64,000 bases of DNA from Rhodoblastus sp963736175 (lineage in GTDB: Bacteria; Pseudomonadota; Alphaproteobacteria; Rhizobiales; Beijerinckiaceae), in contig CAVTNU010000031.1 in the NCBI GenBank assembly GCA_963736175.1, forward strand, positions 1-64,000, in the 5' to 3' direction. The number at the start of each line of letters is the position of its first letter. Positions within the stretch are counted from its first letter, which is position 1. The notes under the pieces are model-generated. The model did not search any database. It saw only the letters and a list, made by a program, of their open reading frames with translations, and had not been told where the DNA came from. The position numbers and the translations under genes were made by a program. This document shows, piece by piece, positions 33,788 through 42,670 of the stretch.

Positions 33788-34594
33788 ATGAGCGAAACAC
33801 AAAGTAACACTTTACGCCTGACCGCCCGCGTCCTGTTGCTGGGCGATCGGATCGACACTGGCGGACTTGAGCGCGACGACGCCATTTCAGCTTCGCCCTT
33901 GGCCTTTCGCGTCGGCCAGAACGGCCGCGTTGCGCTATATCGCTCTGGCGTGGCGGTGCTCGTGGGTCTCACGCCTCTCGAAGAGGAAGATATTCTCGCC
34001 AAATTGCAGGACCGCATCGTCGGCGCGCGCATGCGCAAGGAAGACGAAATCGCGCTCTTGAACGTTGGCGCCGAACCCGAAGACAGAATCCCGCCGGGCG
34101 GCCCAATCTATATGAAGGATTTTTCCGATCAGCGTTTTTTGGTCCTCGCCGACGCCCTTTCGAAAAGCGTGGCGCTCGGGCGCGACGAACGCGAGGTCAA
34201 TGGCGTTTTCGACAAGATCGAACCGCTCGCCAACGATCTCGCCACCCAGGGACGTCCGACGCCCGGCCGGCGCGCGATGCTGCGGCTGATCGGTCAGGCG
34301 TTGCAAGTGCAGCATCGCGTTTCGGCCCGCGTCGCCGTCGACGACAAGCCAGACGTATTATGGGACCGTCCCGATCTCGAAAGGCTCTACGCCCGTCTTG
34401 AAGACGAATATGAGCTGAAGGAGCGCGCCCAGACCTTGCATCGCAAGATCGACGTGATCGTCGAAACGGTTCGCGCGCTGACCGATATTATCGACGCGGA
34501 CCGCTCCTCACGCATGGAGGCGACAATCGTTTTCCTGATTATCGCGGAACTCGCCATCAGCCTGTTTCAATTGTTCGGTCCCCATATCCCCTGA
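33788..34594 (+). CDS. RMD1/DUF155 family protein
   Basis: A 268-residue protein resembling the RMD1/Sif2/RMND1 (DUF155) family, whose mitochondrial relatives support organelle translation; the bacterial role is unknown. Visible features: VALYRSGVAVLVGLTPLEEEDIL near residue 45 (cut), AGA-like DQRFLVLADALSKSVAL near residue 118, a helical region with DRPDLERLYARLEDEYELKER near residue 200, and a C-terminal membrane helix (about 246-264, FLIIAELAISLFQLF). The ATG at 33788 is preceded by GAGA. Confidence 0.78.
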   Translation: MSETQSNTLRLTARVLLLGDRIDTGGLERDDAISASPLAFRVGQNGRVALYRSGVAVLVGLTPLEEEDILAKLQDRIVGARMRKEDEIALLNVGAEPEDRIPPGGPIYMKDFSDQRFLVLADALSKSVALGRDEREVNGVFDKIEPLANDLATQGRPTPGRRAMLRLIGQALQVQHRVSARVAVDDKPDVLWDRPDLERLYARLEDEYELKERAQTLHRKIDVIVETVRALTDIIDADRSSRMEATIVFLIIAELAISLFQLFGPHIP

Positions 34595-34799
34595 CTTCAT
34601 TCATCATATTGATTAAACACAATAATTGACGTGACGCCGACATCCCCGCATGGCGCTGGCGGCCCGATCGTTGACAGCGCCTATTTTCCCTTTAACACAG
34701 GGCGCCAATAGCGAAAGCGCGTCGCGAGCGCGGCTTTCGCCGAGATTTGTCGCCGGTTTTGACTGTGAAGCTGGAATTTCGTCGTCGAGAAAGCTGAAA

Positions 34800-36611
34800 A
34801 TGGGTCTGTCCGCCCTCGATCGTTTGAGGCTACCAATATTCCGTTCAAAGAACTCGCAGCTAATTCTGCGACTCTTCGGCGATCAGGGACGCAAGCACGC
34901 GAAGGGCTATTTTCTGGCGATTTCGATGATGGCGGTAGTCGCCGGCGCGACGTTCTTGTCCGCATGGATCATGAAGCCGATCATCGACAAGATATTTATC
35001 GAAAAGAACCTCCACGCGATGTGGGCGATCGGCGGCGCCATCGTCGTCATTTATATCGCCAAAGGCCTCGCCACCTACGGCCAGCAAGTGGCGATGGCGC
35101 GGATCGCCAACAACATCATCGCCGAGATCCAGACACGCATCTTCGACAAGATGCTGGCTATGGACCTGAGCTTTTTCGACGCCCGCCATTCGACGGAATT
35201 CATCGCCCGCCAATCCTTCATCGCGGGATCGGCGTCCGCCGTCCTCAGCCTCATCATCACGGCGCTAGGCCGCGATGTGCTGACGATGCTGAGCCTGATC
35301 GTCAACATGTTCATTCAGGACCCGTTGATGGCCTTGCTCGCGCTGGTCATCATGCCCGGCGCGGTGTTCGGCGTGCGCACGCTCGGCAGCCGCGTAAAGA
35401 GCGTCGTGATGCGCGAGTTCCAGGGCTATTCCGAAATTCTCGAAACGCTCCAGGAAACGGCGCAAGGCATTCGCGTCGTCAAGGCGTTCACGCTCGAACC
35501 GCTGATGCGCGAACGCCAGCAGGCCTCGATTGTGAGTTTCGAGCGCGCCGCCAACAAGCTTTCCCGCGTTGGCGCCAAATCGAGCCCACTGATGGAGACG
35601 CTCGGCGGTCTGACAATCGCGCTCGTGGTCGTCTATGGCGGCCACAGCGTCATCGTCGGCGGCGCTCAACCCGGCAGTTTCTTTTCCTTCCTGACCGCGC
35701 TGCTGCTGGCCTACGAACCGGCCAAGCGCGTGGCGCGGCTGCATATCGATCTGACGCAGAATCTGACCGGCGTCGGCATGCTCTACGAATTCCTCGACGA
35801 GGAATTGACCGAACGCGAAACGAACGACGAGCCCGAATTGCAGGTCACGGCGGGGCGGATAGAATTTTCCGACGTGCGCTTTTCCTATCGTGAGGGCGAA
35901 GCCGTTCTCGACGGGCTCAATCTCGTCGCCGAGCCAGGCCAGACCACGGCGCTGGTCGGCCGCTCCGGCGGCGGCAAGACCACAACGATGAGCATGCTGC
36001 CGCGGTTTTACGAACCGACATCCGGCGCCATTTTCATCGACGGCGAAAACATCGCGAAATTTTCGCGCGCCTCCGTCCGCAGACACATGGCTTACGTCGG
36101 CCAGGACACGTTTTTATTCAAAGGTTCGGTGCACGATAATATCGCATCCGGACGACGCGGCGCCACGGAAGATCAGATCGTCGCCGCCGCCAAAGCCGCG
36201 CACGCCCACGAATTCATCATGGGCTTTGAACGCGGCTACGATTCGCCCTGCGGCGAGCACGGCGCGCAATTATCCGGCGGTCAGCGCCAGCGCATCGCCA
36301 TCGCCCGCGCCTTTTTGAAGGACGCGCCGATCATCCTGCTCGACGAGGCTACGTCGGCGCTCGACACGGAATCCGAACGCGCCGTGCAGGACGCGCTCAA
36401 AAGCCTGTGCGCCGGGCGCACGACGCTGGTCATCGCCCACCGTCTCAGCACCATCGCCAACGCGGAGCGGATCTGCGTGATTGAGGGCGGACAGGTGCGC
36501 GAATTTGGAACGCAGGACGAATTGCTCGCTAAAGGCGAGCTCTATTTCCATCTGCACAAGACGCAGTTCAAAGGCTCGGAACTCGAAGCGCCTCCCGCCG
36601 CCGCGCAATGA
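34800..36611 (+). CDS. MsbA-like ABC exporter, fused permease and ATPase
   Basis: A 603-residue half-transporter: six membrane helices (about 40-330) and an ATP-binding cassette with Walker A GRSGGGKTT, signature LSGGQRQRIAIARAFLK, Walker B IILLDEATSALD and the H-loop IAHRLST. Lipid A/phospholipid flippases such as MsbA and multidrug exporters share this layout; the substrate cannot be told from sequence. The ATG at 34800 has GAGAAAG 7 bases upstream; a longer upstream frame lacks membrane or family features. It is convergent with mce. Confidence 0.9.
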   Translation: MGLSALDRLRLPIFRSKNSQLILRLFGDQGRKHAKGYFLAISMMAVVAGATFLSAWIMKPIIDKIFIEKNLHAMWAIGGAIVVIYIAKGLATYGQQVAMARIANNIIAEIQTRIFDKMLAMDLSFFDARHSTEFIARQSFIAGSASAVLSLIITALGRDVLTMLSLIVNMFIQDPLMALLALVIMPGAVFGVRTLGSRVKSVVMREFQGYSEILETLQETAQGIRVVKAFTLEPLMRERQQASIVSFERAANKLSRVGAKSSPLMETLGGLTIALVVVYGGHSVIVGGAQPGSFFSFLTALLLAYEPAKRVARLHIDLTQNLTGVGMLYEFLDEELTERETNDEPELQVTAGRIEFSDVRFSYREGEAVLDGLNLVAEPGQTTALVGRSGGGKTTTMSMLPRFYEPTSGAIFIDGENIAKFSRASVRRHMAYVGQDTFLFKGSVHDNIASGRRGATEDQIVAAAKAAHAHEFIMGFERGYDSPCGEHGAQLSGGQRQRIAIARAFLKDAPIILLDEATSALDTESERAVQDALKSLCAGRTTLVIAHRLSTIANAERICVIEGGQVREFGTQDELLAKGELYFHLHKTQFKGSELEAPPAAAQ

Positions 36612-36713
36612 CGGGGCTGGCGGCGCTTTGAGTTCCCTCTGCGTCCGCGCGGCCGGGTTTTTCGACAAAGCCGAAACGCCCGTTGCAGGACTTCGCTCGC
36701 CGCGCGCTCGCGA

Positions 36714-37118
36714 TCAGACCTGTTCGATTTCGACCAACGTCCCCGAAAAATCCTTGGGGTGCAGGAACAGGACCGGCTTGCCATGCGCGCCGATTTTCGG
36801 ATTGCCGTCGCCGATCACCCGCGCGCCGCTGGCCTTGAGGCGGTCGCGCGCGGCAAGAATATCCTCCACCTCGTAGCAAACGTGATGCATGCCGCCGTCC
36901 GGATTCTTTTCCAGAAACTTGGCGATCGGCGAGTTGGCGCCGAGCGGATGCAGCAATTCGATCTTGGTGTTGGGCAATTCGACGAACACCACCATGACGC
37001 CATGGTCGGGCTGCGCGATCGGCGCGGAAACCTTGGCGCCGAGGATGTCGCGATAGGTCGCGCTCGAGGCGGCAAGATCCTTGACGGCGATAGCGACATG
37101 GTTGAGGCGGCCGATCAT
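36714..37118 (-). CDS. mce: Methylmalonyl-CoA epimerase
   Basis: A 134-residue vicinal-oxygen-chelate protein (glyoxalase fold) that interconverts (R)- and (S)-methylmalonyl-CoA. Metal ligands in the expected places are H7 (LNHVAIAV), a histidine in GGMHHVCYEV and the terminal Glu of TLVEIEQ. The length matches the family. It is the last gene after nuo-birA-rnj, a common order in Rhizobiales. It points to propionyl-CoA or ethylmalonyl-CoA metabolism. Confidence 0.9.
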   Translation of the reverse strand: MIGRLNHVAIAVKDLAASSATYRDILGAKVSAPIAQPDHGVMVVFVELPNTKIELLHPLGANSPIAKFLEKNPDGGMHHVCYEVEDILAARDRLKASGARVIGDGNPKIGAHGKPVLFLHPKDFSGTLVEIEQV

Positions 37119-37160
37119 AGTCTACTCCCTTTGCAAAATGCCGGCGGCGGAGGCGCCGAT

Positions 37161-38828
37161 TCAGATTTCGATCACGAGCACATGCACCTGAGGTTTCTTG
37201 CCCCAGGCGTTGGAAACGGCGGCGCGCACCGCACGCTCGACAGCGCTGGCCGCGACGTCGGGATCGCGACGTTTGGCGCGCGGGAGATTGTCCAATGTTT
37301 CAAACAATACCTTGTCGATGAGGTCGTCCATTGGCTTATTGTCGCGCGTAAGCGTTGGCAGTCCAGCGATCACCACGTCCGGGTCGCCCATCAATTCGCC
37401 GCGTCCATCGAGCGCGAATGCAATCGAAACAACGCCGGCGAACGCCAGTTTCCGGCGCACACGTAACGATTCGTCCTTCTCGGCGATCACCAGTTCGCCA
37501 TCGCTGTAAAGCCGCCCGGTTTCGATCTTCGGCAGAAAACCCGGCGCATCGGGGCCGAGCGCGAGCATGTCGCCATTATGGGCGACCATCACATGTTCGG
37601 CGCCGCGCGCGCGGGCGAACTCGCCGTGAACGCGCAAATGCAGCGCTTCGCCGTGAGCGGGAACGGCGATCTGCGGGCGCAGCCATTCGTAAAGTTTGGC
37701 CACTTCGCCCCGGCGCGGATGGCCCGAGCAATGCACCAGCGTGTCGCGGTCCGTGATGACGTCGACGCCTTGCAGGATCAGCGCGTTGACGATGGCGTTC
37801 ACCTCGCGCTCGTTGCCGGGAATGGTGCGCGAGGAAAAAATCACGCAATCATTGGCGGCGAGCTTGATCGTATGTTCGTCCCGCACGATCCGCGCCATCG
37901 CGGCGTTGCTCTCGCCCTGACTGCCGGTGGCGAGAATGAGCGCGCGCTCGGGACTGACGCGCGCGAAACTGTTCAGCGGAAGAAGTTCGGGAATGCCGTC
38001 GAAATAGCCGCAGTCGCGGGCCACGGCGATGGCGCGCTCCATCGCCCGGCCGGCCAGTATGATCTGCCGGCCGGCCGCCAGTCCGGCCTCGCAGACCGCG
38101 CGCAGACGCGCGACATTCGACGCGAAGGTCGTAACCAAAACGCGCCCGCGCGCCTTCGCGACCAGCTCCCGCAACGTTTGCGCCACTTGCGCCTCGGACG
38201 GGCTTTCGCCCTCGCGCAAAATATTCGTCGAGTTGCAGATGAGCGCGCGCACGCCCTCGTCGCCTATGGCGCGCAGGCGCGCCTCATCGGTCGGCAGACC
38301 AAGGCCGGGCGCCGGATCGAGTTTCCAATCGCCCGTGTGAACGACCGTCCCCGCCGGCGTGCGGATCGCCAGCAGATTGGCTTCGGGAATCGAATGCGAC
38401 ATCGGCACGAATTCGATCTCGAACGGATCGAGCCTGAGGCGCGATCCCTGCGCCACGATGTTCAGCGGCACTTGCGGCGCGCCCGGTTCGGCCAGCCGGC
38501 GCGTCTGCAACAGGCCGGCGGCGAAGCGCGTGGCGTAGACGGGACAGCCGAGCCTGGGCCAGAGCGAGGCTATCGCGCCGACATGATCTTCGTGCGCATG
38601 GGTGATGATCAGGCCCAGCAGATCCTTCTTGTGCTTTTCGATGAAGCCGACGTCAGGCAGAATAAGGTCTACGCCAGGCAGGTCTGGACCGGCGAATGCG
38701 ACGCCGCAATCGACCATGATCCATCTGCGCCTCTTGGCCGTCCCGAAACCATAGAGCGCGGCGTTCATGCCGATCTCGCCGAGACCTCCGAGCGGCGCGA
38801 AAACCAATTCGCCGGAACCGTTGACCAT
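37161..38828 (-). CDS. rnj: Ribonuclease J
   Basis: A 555-residue metallo-beta-lactamase/beta-CASP exo/endoribonuclease acting in mRNA decay and rRNA processing. The zinc motif HAHEDHVG lies near residue 74, followed by MSHSIPEANL, HTGDWKLDP and the beta-CASP parts (LATGSQGE, HCSGHPRRGE, PAHGEALHL). ATG 38828 is chosen over an upstream TTG because AGAAGGG directly abuts the TTG. It lies between birA and mce in the nuo operon tail. Confidence 0.93.
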   Translation of the reverse strand: MVNGSGELVFAPLGGLGEIGMNAALYGFGTAKRRRWIMVDCGVAFAGPDLPGVDLILPDVGFIEKHKKDLLGLIITHAHEDHVGAIASLWPRLGCPVYATRFAAGLLQTRRLAEPGAPQVPLNIVAQGSRLRLDPFEIEFVPMSHSIPEANLLAIRTPAGTVVHTGDWKLDPAPGLGLPTDEARLRAIGDEGVRALICNSTNILREGESPSEAQVAQTLRELVAKARGRVLVTTFASNVARLRAVCEAGLAAGRQIILAGRAMERAIAVARDCGYFDGIPELLPLNSFARVSPERALILATGSQGESNAAMARIVRDEHTIKLAANDCVIFSSRTIPGNEREVNAIVNALILQGVDVITDRDTLVHCSGHPRRGEVAKLYEWLRPQIAVPAHGEALHLRVHGEFARARGAEHVMVAHNGDMLALGPDAPGFLPKIETGRLYSDGELVIAEKDESLRVRRKLAFAGVVSIAFALDGRGELMGDPDVVIAGLPTLTRDNKPMDDLIDKVLFETLDNLPRAKRRDPDVAASAVERAVRAAVSNAWGKKPQVHVLVIEI

Positions 38829-38916
38829 TAAAATATCCAACCCTTCTTGTTTTTATCGCCAGTCGCGTCGGCAAGTCTGAAGTCGCCACGGGACGAAACC
38901 CGGGTTTGGCGAAAAA

Positions 38917-39699
38917 TTATAAAGTAGCCCCGATCCCTCGCGGCTGAAGCAGAACGTCGCCCGCTTCGATAACATCGAGCCGTCCGCCCGGTCCTTGCAA
39001 CAACATGCGGCCGCGCGCGTCAATGGTCTGAAAGACGCCGGTCAATTCGCGTTCGCCCTGGATGACCTTAACCGGCGCGCCGATACCGCGCGCCAGCGCC
39101 AGCCAGGCCTTGCGCACATCGGCAAAATGCCAGCCGCCGTCCCAAACCGCAAGCCAATGCGCCATGGCGTCGGACAAGGCCGCCAGAACATCGGCCGGAT
39201 CGAACAACATGGTGCCGATTTCGCGCAAACAGGTCGCCGGATAGGGTAAATCCTTTGGGCTGTCGCCGCAATTGACGCCAAATCCGACGACGCAGGCGAA
39301 GCGCTCGTCCTCCAGCTTCGCGGCTTCGAGCAGAAGGCCCGACAATTTGGCTTCGCCATAGAGCGCGTCGTTGGGCCATTTCAACTGCAGCCGTTGATCG
39401 CCGCCCAACAGCGCGCGCAAGGCGCTCGCCAGCGCCACCCCGGCGACGAAGCCGATTTCGGGACCGCGTTCGACCGGACAGGGATCGATCAGCAGCAGAC
39501 TGGCGTAGAGGTTGCCGGGTGGAGACCGCCACAGGCGGCCGTGACGACCCCGCCCCGCCGTCTGCTCGCGCGCCACGACCCACCGGCGCCCGCCGGCGCC
39601 GGAGCGCGCCTGCGCCAAGGCTTCGTCATTGGTCGAACCAAGCGCGGGAAAAACCTGTAGCGCGAAACCGGCGGACCGCGCGCTGGAGCCGAGTTGCAC
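38917..39699 (-). CDS. birA: Biotin-[acetyl-CoA-carboxylase] ligase, without DNA-binding domain
   Basis: A 260-residue class I (group lacking the N-terminal helix-turn-helix) biotin protein ligase. The biotinyl-AMP loop GRGRHGRLW is near residue 50, and KWPNDALYGEAKLSGLLLE (cut) carries the catalytic lysines; VGFGVNC follows. It biotinylates carboxylases such as AccB but cannot repress bio genes. The start is GTG at 39699, 3 bases after nuoN, with no strong ribosome binding site, so translation probably depends on coupling. Confidence 0.9.
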   Translation of the reverse strand: MQLGSSARSAGFALQVFPALGSTNDEALAQARSGAGGRRWVVAREQTAGRGRHGRLWRSPPGNLYASLLLIDPCPVERGPEIGFVAGVALASALRALLGGDQRLQLKWPNDALYGEAKLSGLLLEAAKLEDERFACVVGFGVNCGDSPKDLPYPATCLREIGTMLFDPADVLAALSDAMAHWLAVWDGGWHFADVRKAWLALARGIGAPVKVIQGERELTGVFQTIDARGRMLLQGPGGRLDVIEAGDVLLQPRGIGATL

Positions 39700-39702
39700 G
39701 GA

Positions 39703-41136
39703 TCAGAACAACGACTTGGCGGCGGCGGTCGCGGCTTCCACCACCGGCGCGGGATAGACCCAGAAAAACAGCACCGCCAGGCCCGCCACCGTCCAGACGG
39801 CGCGCAAGGTGAGGCTCGGCTTGTCGAAGGTCGGCGCCGAGTCCTCGAAATACATCACCTTGACGATGCGCAGGTAATAGAAGGCCGCCACAGCGCTGGT
39901 GACGATGCCGATCACCGCCAGCCAGTAGAGCTTGGCTTCGACGGCGGCGACAAACACATACCATTTGGCGAAAAAGCCCGCGAGCGGCGGTACGCCGGCC
40001 AGCGAGAACATCAGCATGGCGAGGAAGAAGGCCATCGCGCCATTGGTCTTGGACAGGCCGGCGAGATCGGCGATCTGCTCGACCGGCTTGCCGTTGACGC
40101 GCATCGACAGAATGGCGGCGAAGGCGCCCAGGGTCATGATCAGATAGATCGCCATATAGGACAGAACGCCCTGCACGCCGGCTTCGGTGCCGGCGGCGAG
40201 ACCGACCAGCGCGAAGCCCATATGGCCGATGGAGGAATAGGCCATCATGCGTTTGATATTGGTCTGACCGATTGCGGCGAAAGAGCCGAGCGCCATAGAG
40301 GCGAGAGCCATGAACACGACGACCTGCCGCCATTCATGCAAGGCGCCGGGAAACGCCGAAATCAATACGCGCGTCGTGATGGCGACGGCGGCCATTTTCG
40401 GAGCCGACGCAAAAAAGGCGGTGACGGGCGTCGGCGCGCCCTCATAAACGTCGGGCGTCCACATGTGGAAAGGCACGACCGACATTTTGAAGGCGAGGCC
40501 CGCCAGCAAGAACACCAGACCAAAGATCACGCCGATCGACACGTGGCCATGAATGGAATTGGCGAGGCCGGAGAACGAAACCGTGCCGGCGAAGCCGTAA
40601 AGCAACGAGGCGCCATAAAGCAGCATGCCAGAGGACAGCGCGCCGAGGACGAAATATTTGAGGCCGGCTTCCGAGGCGCGCAGGTCGTCGCGATGAAACG
40701 CGGCGACGACGTAAAGCGCGAGCGACATCAGTTCAAGTCCGAGATAAAGCGCGATCAGCCCGTTAGCCGAGACCAGCATCAGCATGCCGAGCGTCGCCAG
40801 CAGGATCAGGATCGGGAATTCGAACTTGTCGACGCCGGCGCGCCGCAGGAAATCGCGCGACAGCATCAATGTGACGATCGAACCGATCAGGACCAGGATC
40901 TTCATGAAATGGCTGAAGCGGTCGTTGATATAGGCGCCGTCGAACACCACGCCGTGCGCTTTCGACCCGAGCACGATGGAAAGACCCGACAGCGTCAGGA
41001 TCGCCACCGTGAGCTCCGTCATCGGGCCGTCGGAGTCCTTGCCGCGAACGGCGCCGTACAGGATCAGAAAAATGACGCCGACGGCAAGAATGGCCTCCGG
41101 AAGGGCATGGGCGAATGCGAAGGAAAGGGAGGTCAT
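39703..41136 (-). CDS. nuoN: NADH-quinone oxidoreductase subunit N
   Basis: A 477-residue antiporter-like membrane subunit of complex I with about 14 helices. Key residues include the E of YLGLELMSLALYV and the lysine segment of FKMSVVPFHMWTPDVYEGAP (cut), typical of the Mrp-related subunits. It is the last nuo subunit; its stop overlaps the spacer of birA by 3 bases. Confidence 0.95.
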   Translation of the reverse strand: MTSLSFAFAHALPEAILAVGVIFLILYGAVRGKDSDGPMTELTVAILTLSGLSIVLGSKAHGVVFDGAYINDRFSHFMKILVLIGSIVTLMLSRDFLRRAGVDKFEFPILILLATLGMLMLVSANGLIALYLGLELMSLALYVVAAFHRDDLRASEAGLKYFVLGALSSGMLLYGASLLYGFAGTVSFSGLANSIHGHVSIGVIFGLVFLLAGLAFKMSVVPFHMWTPDVYEGAPTPVTAFFASAPKMAAVAITTRVLISAFPGALHEWRQVVVFMALASMALGSFAAIGQTNIKRMMAYSSIGHMGFALVGLAAGTEAGVQGVLSYMAIYLIMTLGAFAAILSMRVNGKPVEQIADLAGLSKTNGAMAFFLAMLMFSLAGVPPLAGFFAKWYVFVAAVEAKLYWLAVIGIVTSAVAAFYYLRIVKVMYFEDSAPTFDKPSLTLRAVWTVAGLAVLFFWVYPAPVVEAATAAAKSLF

Positions 41137-41146
41137 TGTCTACGCC

Positions 41147-42670
41147 TCAATGCAGCGAAATCGCCGCGGTATTGGCGGCTGTTTTGGTGAGCGCCAGCGC
41201 CGCGTCATAGCCCTGGACGAGTTGAGCGACCGATGCGGCGCAAGCGTCCAGAACGGGCGCGGGATGAACGCCGTAATAGATCGTCAGCAGCGCCAGCGGC
41301 GCCAGGATGGCGATTTCGCGCCCCGACATGTCCGCCAGTGATTGCAGGCTGGGCTTTTCCAGCGCGCCGAAAATCACCCGCCAATAAAGATAGAGCGCAT
41401 AGGCCGCCGACAGGATGACGCCGGTGGTGGCGAAAAAGGTCACCCAGGGGCTAGCCAGGAAGGTTCCGATCAAAGTCAGGAATTCGCCAATGAACCCGGA
41501 TGTGCCCGGCAAGCCGACATTGGCCATGGTGAAGATCATGAAGGCCACGGCGAAATGCGGCATACGGTTGACGACGCCGCCATAGGCGGCGATTTCGCGC
41601 GTATGCAGCCGATCGTAAACGACGCCGACGCACAAGAACAGCGCGGCCGAGACGATGCCGTGCGAGACCATCTGGAACACCGCGCCCTGCACCGCCTGCT
41701 GGTTCATGGCGAACAGGCCCATGGTGACGAAACCCATATGCGCCACCGAGGAATAAGCGATCAGCTTTTTGATGTCCTCCTGCACCAGCGCCACAAGCGA
41801 GGTGTAGATGATCGCGATGACCGAAAGCGCGTAGACCATCGGCGCGAAATAATGCGAGGCGTCGGGGAACATCGGCAAGGAAAAGCGGATGAAGCCGTAA
41901 CCGCCCATCTTCAGCAAAATGCCCGCCAGAATGACCGAACCGGCCGTCGGCGCCTCGACGTGCGCGTCGGGCAGCCAGGTATGCACCGGCCACATCGGCA
42001 TTTTCACCGCGAAAGAGGCGAAGAACGCCAGCCACAGGTACTTCTGCATATCGGCGGCGAAATGCGACTTCAGCAGGACCGTAATGTCTGTGGTGCCGGT
42101 TTGCGCGTACATCGCCATGATGGCGATCAGCATCAGCAGCGAGCCGACAAGCGTGTAAAGGAAGAACTTGAAGCTCGCGTAGATGCGCCGTTTGCCGCCC
42201 CATACGCCGATGATGATGAACATCGGAATGAGGCCGCCTTCGAAAAACAGATAGAACAGCACCACGTCAAGCGCGCAGAACACGCCGATCATCAGCGTTT
42301 CCAGCACGAGGAAAGCGACCATGTATTCCTTGACGCGGAATTCGATCGATTGCCAAGAGGCGGCGATGCAGAACGGCATCAGGAAGGCTGTCAGCACGAC
42401 GAAGGGGAAGGAAATGCCGTCCACGCCCATCTTGTAGGTGAGGCCGGAGCCAAACCAGCTCTTCTGTTCGACAAACTGGAAATCCGCCGTGTCGGGGACG
42501 AAGTGCATCCATGCGTAAAGCGACAGGGCGAAGACGACCAGCGTCGTCCACAGCGCGATCCAGCGGGCGTTGCGCTTGGCGGCGTCCGAGTCGCCGGGAA
42601 CCAGCAGAATGAGCAAGGCGCCCAGCAGCGGAAGGAAGGTCAGGCCGGAGAGAATGCCAAAGCCAAACAT
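41147..42670 (-). CDS. nuoM: NADH-quinone oxidoreductase subunit M
   Basis: A 507-residue proton-pumping subunit. The family segments FFEGGLIPMFIIIG (with the key Glu), FAVKMPMWPVHTWLPDAHVEAP (cut, key Lys) and SSVAHMGFVTMG are present. The ATG overlaps the nuoL stop by one base (TGATG). The next gene, nuoN, follows after 10 bases. Confidence 0.95.
   Translation of the reverse strand: MFGFGILSGLTFLPLLGALLILLVPGDSDAAKRNARWIALWTTLVVFALSLYAWMHFVPDTADFQFVEQKSWFGSGLTYKMGVDGISFPFVVLTAFLMPFCIAASWQSIEFRVKEYMVAFLVLETLMIGVFCALDVVLFYLFFEGGLIPMFIIIGVWGGKRRIYASFKFFLYTLVGSLLMLIAIMAMYAQTGTTDITVLLKSHFAADMQKYLWLAFFASFAVKMPMWPVHTWLPDAHVEAPTAGSVILAGILLKMGGYGFIRFSLPMFPDASHYFAPMVYALSVIAIIYTSLVALVQEDIKKLIAYSSVAHMGFVTMGLFAMNQQAVQGAVFQMVSHGIVSAALFLCVGVVYDRLHTREIAAYGGVVNRMPHFAVAFMIFTMANVGLPGTSGFIGEFLTLIGTFLASPWVTFFATTGVILSAAYALYLYWRVIFGALEKPSLQSLADMSGREIAILAPLALLTIYYGVHPAPVLDACAASVAQLVQGYDAALALTKTAANTAAISLH

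Noticed and set aside
34608..34621. TTGATTAAACACAA as a third FNR/FixK site
   Set aside because: Only the first half-site is good and the second half has two mismatches; it lies between two same-strand genes without other promoter signs.
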